This document shows positions 1 to 6,487 of a DNA stretch of 14,796 nucleotides, in pieces. How positions within the stretch are numbered: position 1 is the first letter of the stretch; each line of letters opens with the position of its first letter. The stretch comes from a bacterium (GTDB lineage: Bacteria; Planctomycetota; J058; JAJDCP01). The notes beneath the pieces are model-generated. The model saw only the letters and a program-made list of their open reading frames with translations. It searched no databases and had not been told where the DNA came from. Made by a program: the position numbers and the translations under genes. The stretch covers positions 1 through 14,796 of the forward strand of contig JAUIEM010000249.1 in the NCBI GenBank assembly GCA_030428695.1. The letters are read 5' to 3'.

Positions 1-1048
1 GCTGCTCCTGCAGACGCGGCAGGGGCTGCGTGGTGCCGAACTCGTCCTCTTCCTCATCGTCCTCGGCCCCGTCCGAGAACGGCGAGAGCGCATAGGAGGG
101 CTTGCCCGTCTGGGTCTTGTTCGCCGGCCGGGGGGGTCCCGCGGCTTCGAAGCCGTCGGTCGGCTTCCACGGCGGCGCCCCCGCATCCGCCGCCCCCCAG
201 GGCGAGCTCGGCGCGGCCGGCGCGCTCGGCGCCGCGGGAGCGCCCGGCGTGCCCCAGGGCGTGCTCGCGGCGGGCGCGCTCGCCTCCTGCTGCCAGGCCG
301 GCGTCGACGGGGCAGCCGGCACGTTGCCCCAGGGCGAGCTCGGCGCGGCGGGGGTCGCGGCCGCCGGTGTGGACGGCGTCGACGGCGCCTGCCCCCACGG
401 GGAGCTCGGCGGCGCGGCGGGCTGGCTCGGGCTGGCCGACGGCCACAGCGGCGCGCCCGGCGCGCCCTGGCTGGGCTGCGCGGCCGGAGCGGCGCCCCAG
501 GGCGTGCTCGCCTGCGGGACGACCTTGGGCTGGAAGGCTGCCCCGGCGGGCGGCTGCGGCGGCGCCGGCGCGACCGGCGGCCAGGGCCTCACCGGGTTCT
601 CGGGCTTCGGGGCGGGCTTGCCCGCGCACTCCTTGCACTGCGCCCCGGAGAAGTGCTCCGCACACAGCTTGCGCTTGCAGCTTCCACAGGCCCGGCCCCC
701 GCCCAGGTCGCCGCGGCAGATCAGGCAGCGGCCCTCGAAGGCCTCGGTGTAGAAGGTCACGATCGGCCCGTTCTTGCCGAACTGGACGCGGTCGCCCTCC
801 TGGAGCGTCACCTCGCCGATGCGCTCCGTGCCGCCGTTGACATAGGTTCCGTACGAGCTGCCGATGTCCTTGAGCTGGATGCCCGCGCCGACCCGGATCT
901 CTGCGTGCGAGCCCGAGCAGCTGCGGTCGCGCTCGGGGTCGAAGGCCACGTCGTTGTCGGGGTTGCGGCCGACCGAGATCACCGCCTTGTTCAGCGACTG
1001 GAGGGTGCCGGCCAGGCCGCCCGAATTGTGGAACGCGAAGAGCGTCAT
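1..1048 (-). CDS. FHA domain protein with AN1-like zinc finger and PWG-repeat linker (C-terminus off window)
   Basis: Open frame from the ATG at 1048 to the window edge without a stop; 349 codons are visible. Residues about 1-100 form a forkhead-associated (phosphothreonine-binding) domain: G27-R28, S45-x-x-H48, then the GSSYGT loop at 63-68 and N71-G72. Residues 108-141 hold eight metal ligands spaced C-x2-C-x9-C-x2-C-x4-C-x2-H-x5-C-x2-C. The first six match the AN1 zinc-finger spacing; the last pair differs (C-x2-C instead of H-x-C). From about 145 the protein is Pro/Ala/Ser-rich with five Ser-Pro-Trp-Gly-type units, then a short acidic run at 329-336. A GGAG lies 5 nt before the ATG. There is no signal peptide, so it is probably cytoplasmic and docks phosphorylated partners, perhaps of Ser/Thr kinases such as the one at 3780-6131. 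The FHA call is firm; the zinc-finger class and the role are inference. Confidence 0.85.
   Translation of the reverse strand, partial: MTLFAFHNSGGLAGTLQSLNKAVISVGRNPDNDVAFDPERDRSCSGSHAEIRVGAGIQLKDIGSSYGTYVNGGTERIGEVTLQEGDRVQFGKNGPIVTFYTEAFEGRCLICRGDLGGGRACGSCKRKLCAEHFSGAQCKECAGKPAPKPENPVRPWPPVAPAPPQPPAGAAFQPKVVPQASTPWGAAPAAQPSQGAPGAPLWPSASPSQPAAPPSSPWGQAPSTPSTPAAATPAAPSSPWGNVPAAPSTPAWQQEASAPAASTPWGTPGAPAAPSAPAAPSSPWGAADAGAPPWKPTDGFEAAGPPRPANKTQTGKPSYALSPFSDGAEDDEEEDEFGTTQPLPRLQEQ
191..508 (-). repeat. Five degenerate PWG repeats within the FHA protein
   Basis: Inside the FHA protein's low-complexity linker a short unit recurs five times: (A/S)-S-(T/S)-P-W-G at residues 180-185, 215-219, 237-241, 262-266 and 281-285. 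At DNA level it reads on the plus strand as a cccca-ggg-cg core followed by a gag or gtg step and ctcg. Spacing between units is uneven (about 19-34 residues), so this is a dispersed motif array, not a strict tandem repeat. Regularly placed Trp-Gly in a disordered Pro-rich chain suggests multivalent short linear motifs that bind a partner; that is inference. Confidence 0.7.
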
Positions 1049-1105
1049 CGTCTCTCCAACCCCTGAGGTTTGCACGCAGGCCAGAATGGACTAGCGACTG
1101 ATCCA

Positions 1106-1135
1106 TCTATACCTGAAAACCGCGCTGGCTGGCAA
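1106..1135 (-). promoter_or_regulatory. Candidate sigma70-type promoter of the FHA gene
   Basis: On the minus strand TTGCCA (1130-1135, 5 of 6 to consensus) and TATAGA (1106-1111, 4 of 6) are separated by 18 nt. Transcription would start near 1099, giving a leader of about 50 nt to the ATG at 1048. It lies in a locally AT-richer patch between the lipoprotein terminator and the FHA gene. This is seen by eye only, and sigma-factor preferences of this lineage are not known to me. Confidence 0.45.
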
Positions 1136-1153
1136 CGTGGGCTGCCCCGATGC

Positions 1154-1183
1154 GAAGAGCGGAGACCGGAGTCTCCGCTCTTC
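1154..1183 (-). terminator. Perfect 13-bp hairpin with TCCG tetraloop after the lipoprotein gene
   Basis: The arms 1154-1166 (GAAGAGCGGAGAC) and 1171-1183 are exact reverse complements around a 4-nt loop, and a further C-G pair (1153/1184) extends the stem to 14. Read on the minus strand the loop is TCCG closed by C-G, a UNCG-type stable RNA tetraloop, which suggests function as minus-strand RNA. It starts about 60 nt after the lipoprotein stop and ends before the FHA promoter. No T-tract follows, so it may act as a non-canonical terminator or a 3'-end protecting structure. Confidence 0.65.
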
Positions 1184-1243
1184 GTCGTCCACCGCAGCTG
1201 CGGCCGCGCGCGGGCGTGGCCCGCGGCGCGTGTCCCCGAGGGC

Positions 1244-2563
1244 TCAGGGAGTGTGGGTGTCGACGTCGCCGAACAGCGAGCGCGAGGTGCTCTCGAGGGT
1301 GTTCGACAGGCTGAGGTTGTCGAAGTCGGCGACGGAGGTGACCTTCGCTTCGGCGGTGACCGTGTAGGTCTGCCCGGTGACGAGGCCTTCATCGGTCAGC
1401 GAAGCGGGAACCGTCGGCACGGTGAAGCTGCCGGTGCTGCCGCTGACGTAGAAGGTCCAGGTGCGGCGGCGGTCGGTGCTGACGCTCTGGTCGAAGACGA
1501 CCTCGTGGAAGCCGGTGGTGCCGGTCAGGCTGCTGGTCCAGGTGACGGTCGGGGTGCTGCCCGCGCCGACGGTCAGGGTCAGGCTGCCCGAGGGCATCGT
1601 GATGTTCGGGAAGGCGCTGAGCAGGCCCTGCGGGATCACGAACTCGGAGAACTCGGCGTTGCCGCTCGCGGAGCTGAAGGCGCCGATGGTGCCGGCGAGG
1701 ACGAGGTTGGTGTTCGAGCCGACGCTGCTGTCGGGCAGCTGGAAGTTGGTCACGGTCGCGCTGTTGCTCGAGATGACGAGGCTCTGCGACTCGAGCTCGA
1801 CACCGCCCCAACGCAGCTCGCCGCTCGCGAAGGCCGAGCCGCCGTCGTGGCCGGTCAGGATGCCGGAGACGACGCCGTTGTTCAGGGTCGACGGGGTCGC
1901 GGCGGCAGGCACGTCGAAGTTCGCGTTGGTCACCGCGGTGGTCAGGCTGTTGAGGAAGAGCACATCGATCGCGGTCAGGGTGCCGTCGCCGTCGACGGTC
2001 GCCGCGGCGAGGATCAGGTCACGGCCGGTCGGGACGCTGATCGAGTAGGTGCCGCTGCCGCCGCTGTTGACCGCGATGTCGGACGTGAAGCCGACGTCGT
2101 CGTCGTCGTTGATCGCGAACACGGTGGCGCTGCCCTGCGCTCCGAGGAAGTTGACGGTGCCGGACACGGTGGTGGTCTGGCCGATCGTCGTCACGTCGGT
2201 GCGCAGCAGGCCGAGGTTGACATCGGTCGCCGTGGTCAGGATCGAGGCGATGGACCAGGTGTCCTTCCCCGCGCTGATCATGCGCTCGTTCGGCGTACCG
2301 GTGACGTTGGTGAGGGTCGCGATGCCGCTGCTGTTGGTCTGGATGGCGTTCGCGATGTCGCTGTTGATCCACACCCAGGCGTCGGCGATGACGGCGCCGT
2401 TGCAGGCGTCGACGACGCGGACGGTGATCGACCCGGTTCCGGTCGTCAGGGAGCCGCCGTTGGTGCTGATGATCGCGACGGTGTCGCCGTCACTGCTCGA
2501 GCTGCTGCAGCCGAGCATCAGCGCCAGAGGCACGAGGAGAAGACACAGTTTTCGATTGAACAT
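1244..2563 (-). CDS. Secreted Ser-rich lipoprotein with Ig-like or regulatory beta-sandwich repeats
   Basis: 439 aa. The start is the ATG at 2563, preceded by a strong GAAGAAGGA ribosome site 7 nt away. Residues 1-19 are a lipoprotein signal (charged N-terminus, hydrophobic LLLVPLALML, then G18-C19), followed by a run of Ser and Asp typical of a lipoprotein tether. The mature part is rich in Thr, Ser, Val, Asn and Gly and looks like consecutive beta-sandwich domains. Near residues 40-125 is a segment with carboxypeptidase-regulatory or bacterial Ig-like character (GSITVRVVDACNGAVIADAW, then a G-I-A-T-L-T-N-V strand). The C-terminal region around 340-430 looks fibronectin-like. No catalytic motif is visible. 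It is probably surface or periplasmic, anchored to a membrane. The exact family is not recognised. It stands alone on its strand, ending in the hairpin at 1154-1183. Confidence 0.85.
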   Translation of the reverse strand: MFNRKLCLLLVPLALMLGCSSSSSDGDTVAIISTNGGSLTTGTGSITVRVVDACNGAVIADAWVWINSDIANAIQTNSSGIATLTNVTGTPNERMISAGKDTWSIASILTTATDVNLGLLRTDVTTIGQTTTVSGTVNFLGAQGSATVFAINDDDDVGFTSDIAVNSGGSGTYSISVPTGRDLILAAATVDGDGTLTAIDVLFLNSLTTAVTNANFDVPAAATPSTLNNGVVSGILTGHDGGSAFASGELRWGGVELESQSLVISSNSATVTNFQLPDSSVGSNTNLVLAGTIGAFSSASGNAEFSEFVIPQGLLSAFPNITMPSGSLTLTVGAGSTPTVTWTSSLTGTTGFHEVVFDQSVSTDRRRTWTFYVSGSTGSFTVPTVPASLTDEGLVTGQTYTVTAEAKVTSVADFDNLSLSNTLESTSRSLFGDVDTHTP

Positions 2564-2583
2564 GGAGCATTCCTTCTTCGGTC

Positions 2584-2628
2584 GTGGGCCGCGGGCCCAC
2601 AGTCCAGGAAAGCGCGCTGGTTGCGCGC
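2584..2628 (-). promoter_or_regulatory. Two hairpins in the 5' leader of the lipoprotein mRNA
   Basis: GTGGGCC (2584-2590) and GGCCCAC (2594-2600) form a 7-bp stem with a 3-nt loop only 4 nt upstream of the lipoprotein ribosome-binding site. GCGCGC (2612-2617) and GCGCGC (2623-2628) form a second 6-bp stem with a 5-nt loop. In an mRNA these would sit just ahead of the ribosome site and could modulate initiation or stability. In GC-rich DNA such stems also arise by chance, so the functional claim is weak. Confidence 0.35.
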
Positions 2629-2698
2629 GAAGAGCGAAGCACGGCACGGATGCCACTGAGGGGTCGAACAGCGCCGCGCCGGTGCAGGAACGAAAAAG

Positions 2699-2727
2699 TG
2701 TATACTCCCTTGTCACACCGATGCAAT
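2699..2727. promoter_or_regulatory. Possible divergent promoter (TATAC core) between lipoprotein and glycosyltransferase genes
   Basis: The GTATAC step is self-complementary and gives -10-like hexamers both ways: TATACT on plus (2701-2706) and TATACA on minus (2699-2704). For minus, TTGCAT (2721-2726) sits 16 nt upstream as a weak -35 (3 of 6). For plus no convincing -35 is seen. It is the only AT-rich spot in the 183-bp divergent gap, which supports it as the transcription start region for one or both genes. Confidence 0.35.
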
Positions 2728-2746
2728 CGCTGGCCCCGAGAAGTCC

Positions 2747-3742
2747 TTGATCTCGATCCTCCTCCCGGTCCGCGACGCCGCGCCCACCCTCCCCGCGGCC
2801 CTGCGCAGCCTGCGCCTGCAGACGCTGACGGCGTGGGAATGCATCGCCGTCGACGACGGCTCGCGCGACGCCAGCCCGGAGATCCTCGCCGCCTTCGCCG
2901 CCCGCGACCCCCGCTTCCGGGTGCTGCGGCAGGAGCCGGCGGGGCTGGTCCCAGCCCTGCAGCGGGCCGCGCGGGCGGCGCGCTTCCCCCTGCTCGCCCG
3001 GATGGACGCCGACGACATCAGCCACCCGCGCCGGCTCGAGGCCCAGCGCACCTTCCTCGAGGCGCGCCCCGCGCTGGCGGCGGCCGGCTGCCTGCTGCGG
3101 CACTTCCCCCGCCGCGGCCTGGGCCGGGGGCTGCTGCGCTACGAGCGCTGGCTGAACGCGCTGATCGAGCCCGCCGCCATCGCCCGCTCGATCTTCGTCG
3201 AGGCCCCCCTCGCCCACCCCTCGGTGTTGATGCGCCGGGCAGCCTTCGAGGCGGTCGGAGGCTACCGCGACGGACCCTGGCCGGAAGACTACGACCTGTG
3301 GCTGCGTTTCGACGCGGCCGGGTACGGCCTGGGAAAAGTCCGCGAAACGCTGTTCTACTGGCGCCAGGGACGCGGACGCGCCTCCTTCGTCGATCCGCGC
3401 TACGCGCCGGCGGCCTTCACCCGGGTCAAGGCCGCCTTCCTCGCGCCGCGGCTGCGCGCGGGCGGACGCCCGATCGCGGTGTGGGGTGCCGGCGCCGTCG
3501 GCAAGCGGCTGGTCGCCGCGCTCGCCGCGGAGGGCGTGCGCTGCGCGCGCTTCGTCGACATCCACCCCGGCCGCATCGGGCAGCGCATCGCCGGCCTCCC
3601 GGTCAGCGCCCCCGACGACCTCGCCCAGGCACCCGAGCTGTACGTGCTCGCGGCGGTGCAGCGGCCGGGCGCCCGCGAGGAGATCGGACGCCGGCTGCGG
3701 GCGCAGGGGCGCGGTGCGGAGGATTGGCTGCCGGTCGCGTGA
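2747..3742 (+). CDS. Family 2 glycosyltransferase with C-terminal Rossmann-like domain
   Basis: 331 aa. The N-terminal part (1-210) is a GT-A, GT2-family glycosyltransferase. It opens with ISILLPVRD, has the nucleotide-binding VDDGSRD (35-41), the metal-binding D-x-D in MDADD (86-90), and the acceptor or base motif PEDYDLW (179-185). Such enzymes transfer a sugar from a nucleotide sugar, usually for surface polysaccharide. Residues about 240-331 are a second domain starting at a Gly-rich turn (WGAGAVGKRL, 246-255) followed by FVDIHPGRIG, like a short Rossmann or PglD-N-type nucleotide-binding fold. The start is taken as TTG 2747 because conserved strand 1 begins there and no ATG or GTG is in frame upstream; a GAGAAG lies just before it. 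A 9-codon ATG ORF (2721-2750) ends by overlapping this TTG. It stands alone on plus, converging on the kinase gene 37 bp away. The sugar is unknown. Confidence 0.85.
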   Translation: MISILLPVRDAAPTLPAALRSLRLQTLTAWECIAVDDGSRDASPEILAAFAARDPRFRVLRQEPAGLVPALQRAARAARFPLLARMDADDISHPRRLEAQRTFLEARPALAAAGCLLRHFPRRGLGRGLLRYERWLNALIEPAAIARSIFVEAPLAHPSVLMRRAAFEAVGGYRDGPWPEDYDLWLRFDAAGYGLGKVRETLFYWRQGRGRASFVDPRYAPAAFTRVKAAFLAPRLRAGGRPIAVWGAGAVGKRLVAALAAEGVRCARFVDIHPGRIGQRIAGLPVSAPDDLAQAPELYVLAAVQRPGAREEIGRRLRAQGRGAEDWLPVA

Positions 3743-3779
3743 GGCCAGCGTCCTCGAAGCGCGGGAACCGGGACCTCAC

Positions 3780-6131
3780 TCAGTCGAGGGCGGGCAGCCC
3801 GCGCGGGGCGATCCGCACCCACACCAGGCGCACCCGGGAGCGGGCGCGGAAGGAGACGCTGCCGAGCGGCTCCGCCCGCAGCTGCACGATGTCCCCGACC
3901 CCGTCGCCGGTCGCGACGCGGAAGCGCTCGGGGCCCCAGGAGACGAACACCGTCTTCGGGCCCGTGCCGCCGAGCTCGCTCGGATGCTGGAAGATCTCGG
4001 CGCCGCCCTTGCGCGCGTGGCGCACCGTGATCCGGCGGTCTTCGGCCCGCAGCTCGGCGTCGCCGAGGTGCACGCTGAACGACGCCGGCTCCTCGTCGCC
4101 CAGCAGCTCGACCGCGAAGCTGAGCTGGAAGTCGGCGTACAGCCAGGTCTCGAGCTCCGGCAGGCGCAGGCTGAGCTTGACCGGCGCCTCGCGGCTGCCC
4201 TCGAGCACCAGGCCCGCGCTGTCCAGGGTCGCCCCGTCGCGCGGGCGGAGCTTCCAGGCGTCGGCGCTCGCGGCCTCGCGGAAGTCGTACAGCCGGCTCG
4301 GGCGGTAGTCCCAGGTCAGGCTCAGCGGCGCCTGGGCGGCGAGCTGCTGCAGGGTCGGGACCAGCCCGCTCCACACCTTCACCCGCTCCGCCAGCCAGTC
4401 GCTGTTGCTCGCCTGCTGCCAGCGCTCCAGGGCCCCGACGATATCCCCGGCCGCGAAGGCGCGCCGGGCGGCGAGGTCGGCCTCGAGCGCCGCGACCCGC
4501 TCGCCGGCCTCTTCCACGCCGCGCTCCAGGGGACGCCCCCGCGGATCGATCGCGGCGAGGCCGGCGGCGAGCACGGCGAGGTTGCTGTCCGCGTGCGCGA
4601 GCCGGCCCTCGACCAGGGCGTCGCGCACGGCGAACAGGTTGTCCTGGGGACCCGCGGGCCCCCGCCCCTTGTCCGGGAGCAGGAACAGCAGGGGCGGGCG
4701 CTCCGGCAGCGCGGTCAGCACCAACCGCAGCCCGATCACCAGGGCGATGCCCGGCTCGCCGCCCGCCGGGCCGAACAGCCGCCGTTGGCTGGCGCGCATC
4801 TGCCGCACCTCGCGCTCGACCGGCTCGTCGAGCTCCTCCAACCAGGGCGGCAGGCCGTCGTCCGTCAGGGCCCCGAGGGGGGGCAGGGTCGAGATCCGCG
4901 TCGAGTCCGCCCCGGGGCCCCCGTTCGGCCTCGGGCGCCGCGCGTAGAGCCAGAACGCGCACAGCAACACGCAGGCGACGAGCACCCAGCGGCCCCAGCG
5001 GCGACGGCGCACCGGACGCGCCTCCGGCGCGCGCTCGAGCACGGTCGGGGCGTCGTCCGCGCGCACCCCGGTCCACTGCCCGGGCGCGCCGTCCCAGCCG
5101 GGCGCCGAGGGCGCGGCGCCGGCCAGGTCCTCGACCCGCATCAACGCCTCGCGCGGGGTCTGCGGGCGATCGCCCGGGTCCTTCTCCAGCAGCCACAGGA
5201 TCAGCCGCGCGCAGTCCTCGGACAGGTCCGGCGCGAAGCTCCGGGGGTCCGGCGCCGGATCCTGGATGTGGCGCGTCATCACCAGCACCGGGCTGTCCTC
5301 GATGAAGGGCGTGCGCCCGGTGACCATGTGGAAGTAGCTCGCGCCGAGGCTGTACAGGTCGCTGCGGGTGTCGGCGGGCTTGCCCATCGCCTGCTCGGGG
5401 GAGATGTAGTTCGGCGTCCCCATGATCGCGCCGGTCGTCGTCAGCCCCCCCTCCTTCGCGTGCTCGTCGCGGGCGAGCCCGAGGTCGGCGAGCTTGACCG
5501 CGCCGTCGCGGCCGAGCAGGACGTTGTCCGGCTTGACGTCGCGGTGGACGATGCCCTTGGAGTGGGCGTAGCTCAGGGCGGACAGCACGCGGTGCACGAT
5601 GCTGGTCGCCTCCGCCTCGGGGAGCGGCCCGCGACGCTTGATGCGGTCGAGCACGCTCTCGCCCTCGATGAACTCCATCGCGATGTAGTGGACCCCGGCG
5701 TCGTGGCCGACGTCGAGCACCTGGACGACGTTGGGGTGGTCGAGCCGCGCCGCCGCCCGGGCCTCGCGCTGGAAGCGGGCGAGGAACTCCGGCTCCGAGG
5801 CGTAGCGGACGTCGAGCACCTTGACGGCGACGACCCGCTCGAGGGAGACCTGCACGGCCTTGAAGACCTTGCCCATGCCGCCGGCGCCGAGCTGATCGAG
5901 GACGCGGAAGCCGCCGAGCTCGCGGTCGGGCGACACCTTCTCACGCAGGCTGCGCAGCTGCTCCTGGTCGAGCAGGTCGCGCTCGAGCAGCACCTCGGTC
6001 AGGTCCCGCTCGATGCCCTTGAGGCGCAGCGAGGCCGCGACCGCGCGGCTCGCTTCGAGGTCATCGGAGCTGATCCAGCCTTCCCGCACGGCCTGCTCGG
6101 CGATACGGAGATCGAGACTGCCTTGGCCCAT
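3780..6131 (-). CDS. Transmembrane Ser/Thr protein kinase (PknB/Hanks-type) with periplasmic C-terminal domain
   Basis: 783 aa from the ATG at 6131, chosen because GGGAGGAG lies just upstream; an in-frame TTG at 6227 is unlikely. Residues 1-68 are a helical N-terminal extension (FrzS/GspE-N-like in feel, not firmly assigned). The kinase domain runs about 74-335: glycine loop LGAGGMGKVF (81-90), Lys104, Glu123, catalytic HRDVKPDN (196-203), D216-L-G in place of DFG, then GTPNYISPEQ (238-247). All catalytic residues are present. One transmembrane helix follows at 381-397 after an Arg-rich stretch. The outer part (about 400-783) has a helical segment and, from about 605, a beta-rich region like a concanavalin/LamG sandwich, probably the sensor. 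The kinase is cytoplasmic and phosphorylates Ser/Thr; targets are unknown. It is divergent from the helicase gene across the palindromic element. Confidence 0.93.
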   Translation of the reverse strand: MGQGSLDLRIAEQAVREGWISSDDLEASRAVAASLRLKGIERDLTEVLLERDLLDQEQLRSLREKVSPDRELGGFRVLDQLGAGGMGKVFKAVQVSLERVVAVKVLDVRYASEPEFLARFQREARAAARLDHPNVVQVLDVGHDAGVHYIAMEFIEGESVLDRIKRRGPLPEAEATSIVHRVLSALSYAHSKGIVHRDVKPDNVLLGRDGAVKLADLGLARDEHAKEGGLTTTGAIMGTPNYISPEQAMGKPADTRSDLYSLGASYFHMVTGRTPFIEDSPVLVMTRHIQDPAPDPRSFAPDLSEDCARLILWLLEKDPGDRPQTPREALMRVEDLAGAAPSAPGWDGAPGQWTGVRADDAPTVLERAPEARPVRRRRWGRWVLVACVLLCAFWLYARRPRPNGGPGADSTRISTLPPLGALTDDGLPPWLEELDEPVEREVRQMRASQRRLFGPAGGEPGIALVIGLRLVLTALPERPPLLFLLPDKGRGPAGPQDNLFAVRDALVEGRLAHADSNLAVLAAGLAAIDPRGRPLERGVEEAGERVAALEADLAARRAFAAGDIVGALERWQQASNSDWLAERVKVWSGLVPTLQQLAAQAPLSLTWDYRPSRLYDFREAASADAWKLRPRDGATLDSAGLVLEGSREAPVKLSLRLPELETWLYADFQLSFAVELLGDEEPASFSVHLGDAELRAEDRRITVRHARKGGAEIFQHPSELGGTGPKTVFVSWGPERFRVATGDGVGDIVQLRAEPLGSVSFRARSRVRLVWVRIAPRGLPALD

Positions 6132-6220
6132 GCGGCTCCTCCCGCGCACAGGATAGCCCAAAGGCCTGCCCCCGTCGAAGCGGGTGTGGTCGCTCCGGAC
6201 CCTGACGACGACATTCCGCT

Positions 6221-6422
6221 CGATCAACCCGGCTGATTCACCGGGATTTCGTCGCGAGGGCCCGGAGGCCGCTTGAGATCGGGCGCTTCGAGTCTTCGAG
6301 CAGCGGAGCCCATGTCACTCCATAGGTGAGCAGCGCAGAAGGCTCGAAGTGCCCGAGATCTGCGGCATCCGGGTCCGCAGCAGGAATCCCGGTGAATCAG
6401 ACGGGATCAACCGGGTTGATCG
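6221..6422. repeat. Element A: 200-bp interrupted palindrome (MITE- or BIME-like) in a divergent intergenic region
   Basis: Nested inverted arms: CGATCAACCCGG (6221-6232) with 6411-6422, 12 of 12; CTGATTCACCGGGATT (6233-6248) with 6385-6400, 16 of 16; 6256-6272 with 6362-6378, 14 of 17; GGGCGCTTCGAG (6281-6292) with 6343-6354, 11 of 12 plus a G-U pair. The central loop is 6293-6342. The right arm carries a 10-nt insertion (6401-6410) that creates a local palindrome at 6405-6421. There is no open frame of its own and no clear target-site duplication at the edges. The flanking genes diverge, so a terminator is not expected. A related copy lies at 10922-11036. It fills most of the 356-bp gap 6132-6487. 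Confidence 0.85.
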
Positions 6423-6445
6423 CCGGCCCCCCGCAGGGGTAGACT
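6416..6445 (+). promoter_or_regulatory. Candidate helicase promoter using the end of element A as -35
   Basis: TTGATC (6416-6421, 4 of 6 to the -35 consensus) lies in the last bases of element A, and TAGACT (6440-6445, 4 of 6 to -10) is 18 nt further on. Transcription would begin near 6452, leaving about 36 nt before the ATG at 6488. The -35 is the terminal arm of the palindrome, so the element could supply promoter parts. By-eye match only. Confidence 0.35.
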
Positions 6446-6487
6446 GGCGGGGCTCGGCCCTCCTCCCCGACCTTCCGGAGCCCCTGC

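Noticed and set aside
191..508. CRISPR-like regularly spaced repeats
   Set aside because: Units are short, degenerate, unevenly spaced and in frame with a continuous coding sequence.
1192..1203. Perfect palindrome CCGCAGCTGCGG near the lipoprotein terminator
   Set aside because: Twelve bases in a very GC-rich stretch, with no second copy or neighbouring signal; not distinguishable from chance.
3743..3779. Terminator in the convergent gap between glycosyltransferase and kinase genes
   Set aside because: No stem longer than a few base pairs and no T-tract is visible in the 37 bp.
6150..6155. TATCCT on the minus strand as the kinase -10 box
   Set aside because: It would start transcription at or within the ribosome-binding site, and no -35 fits.
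6132..6227. Longer kinase start at TTG 6227
   Set aside because: It would begin in element A, while ATG 6131 has a strong GGGAGGAG site directly upstream.
2584..6236. Very long open frames on the strand opposite the glycosyltransferase and kinase genes, some above 500 codons
   Set aside because: They are Arg/Pro/Ala/Gly-rich with no recognisable motif and lie antisense or out of frame to genes with clear conserved domains; GC-rich DNA has few stops by chance.
6260..6400. tRNA or other known structured RNA in element A
   Set aside because: The pairing is one long interrupted stem; no cloverleaf arms, T-loop GTTC with matching stem, or CCA end can be placed.
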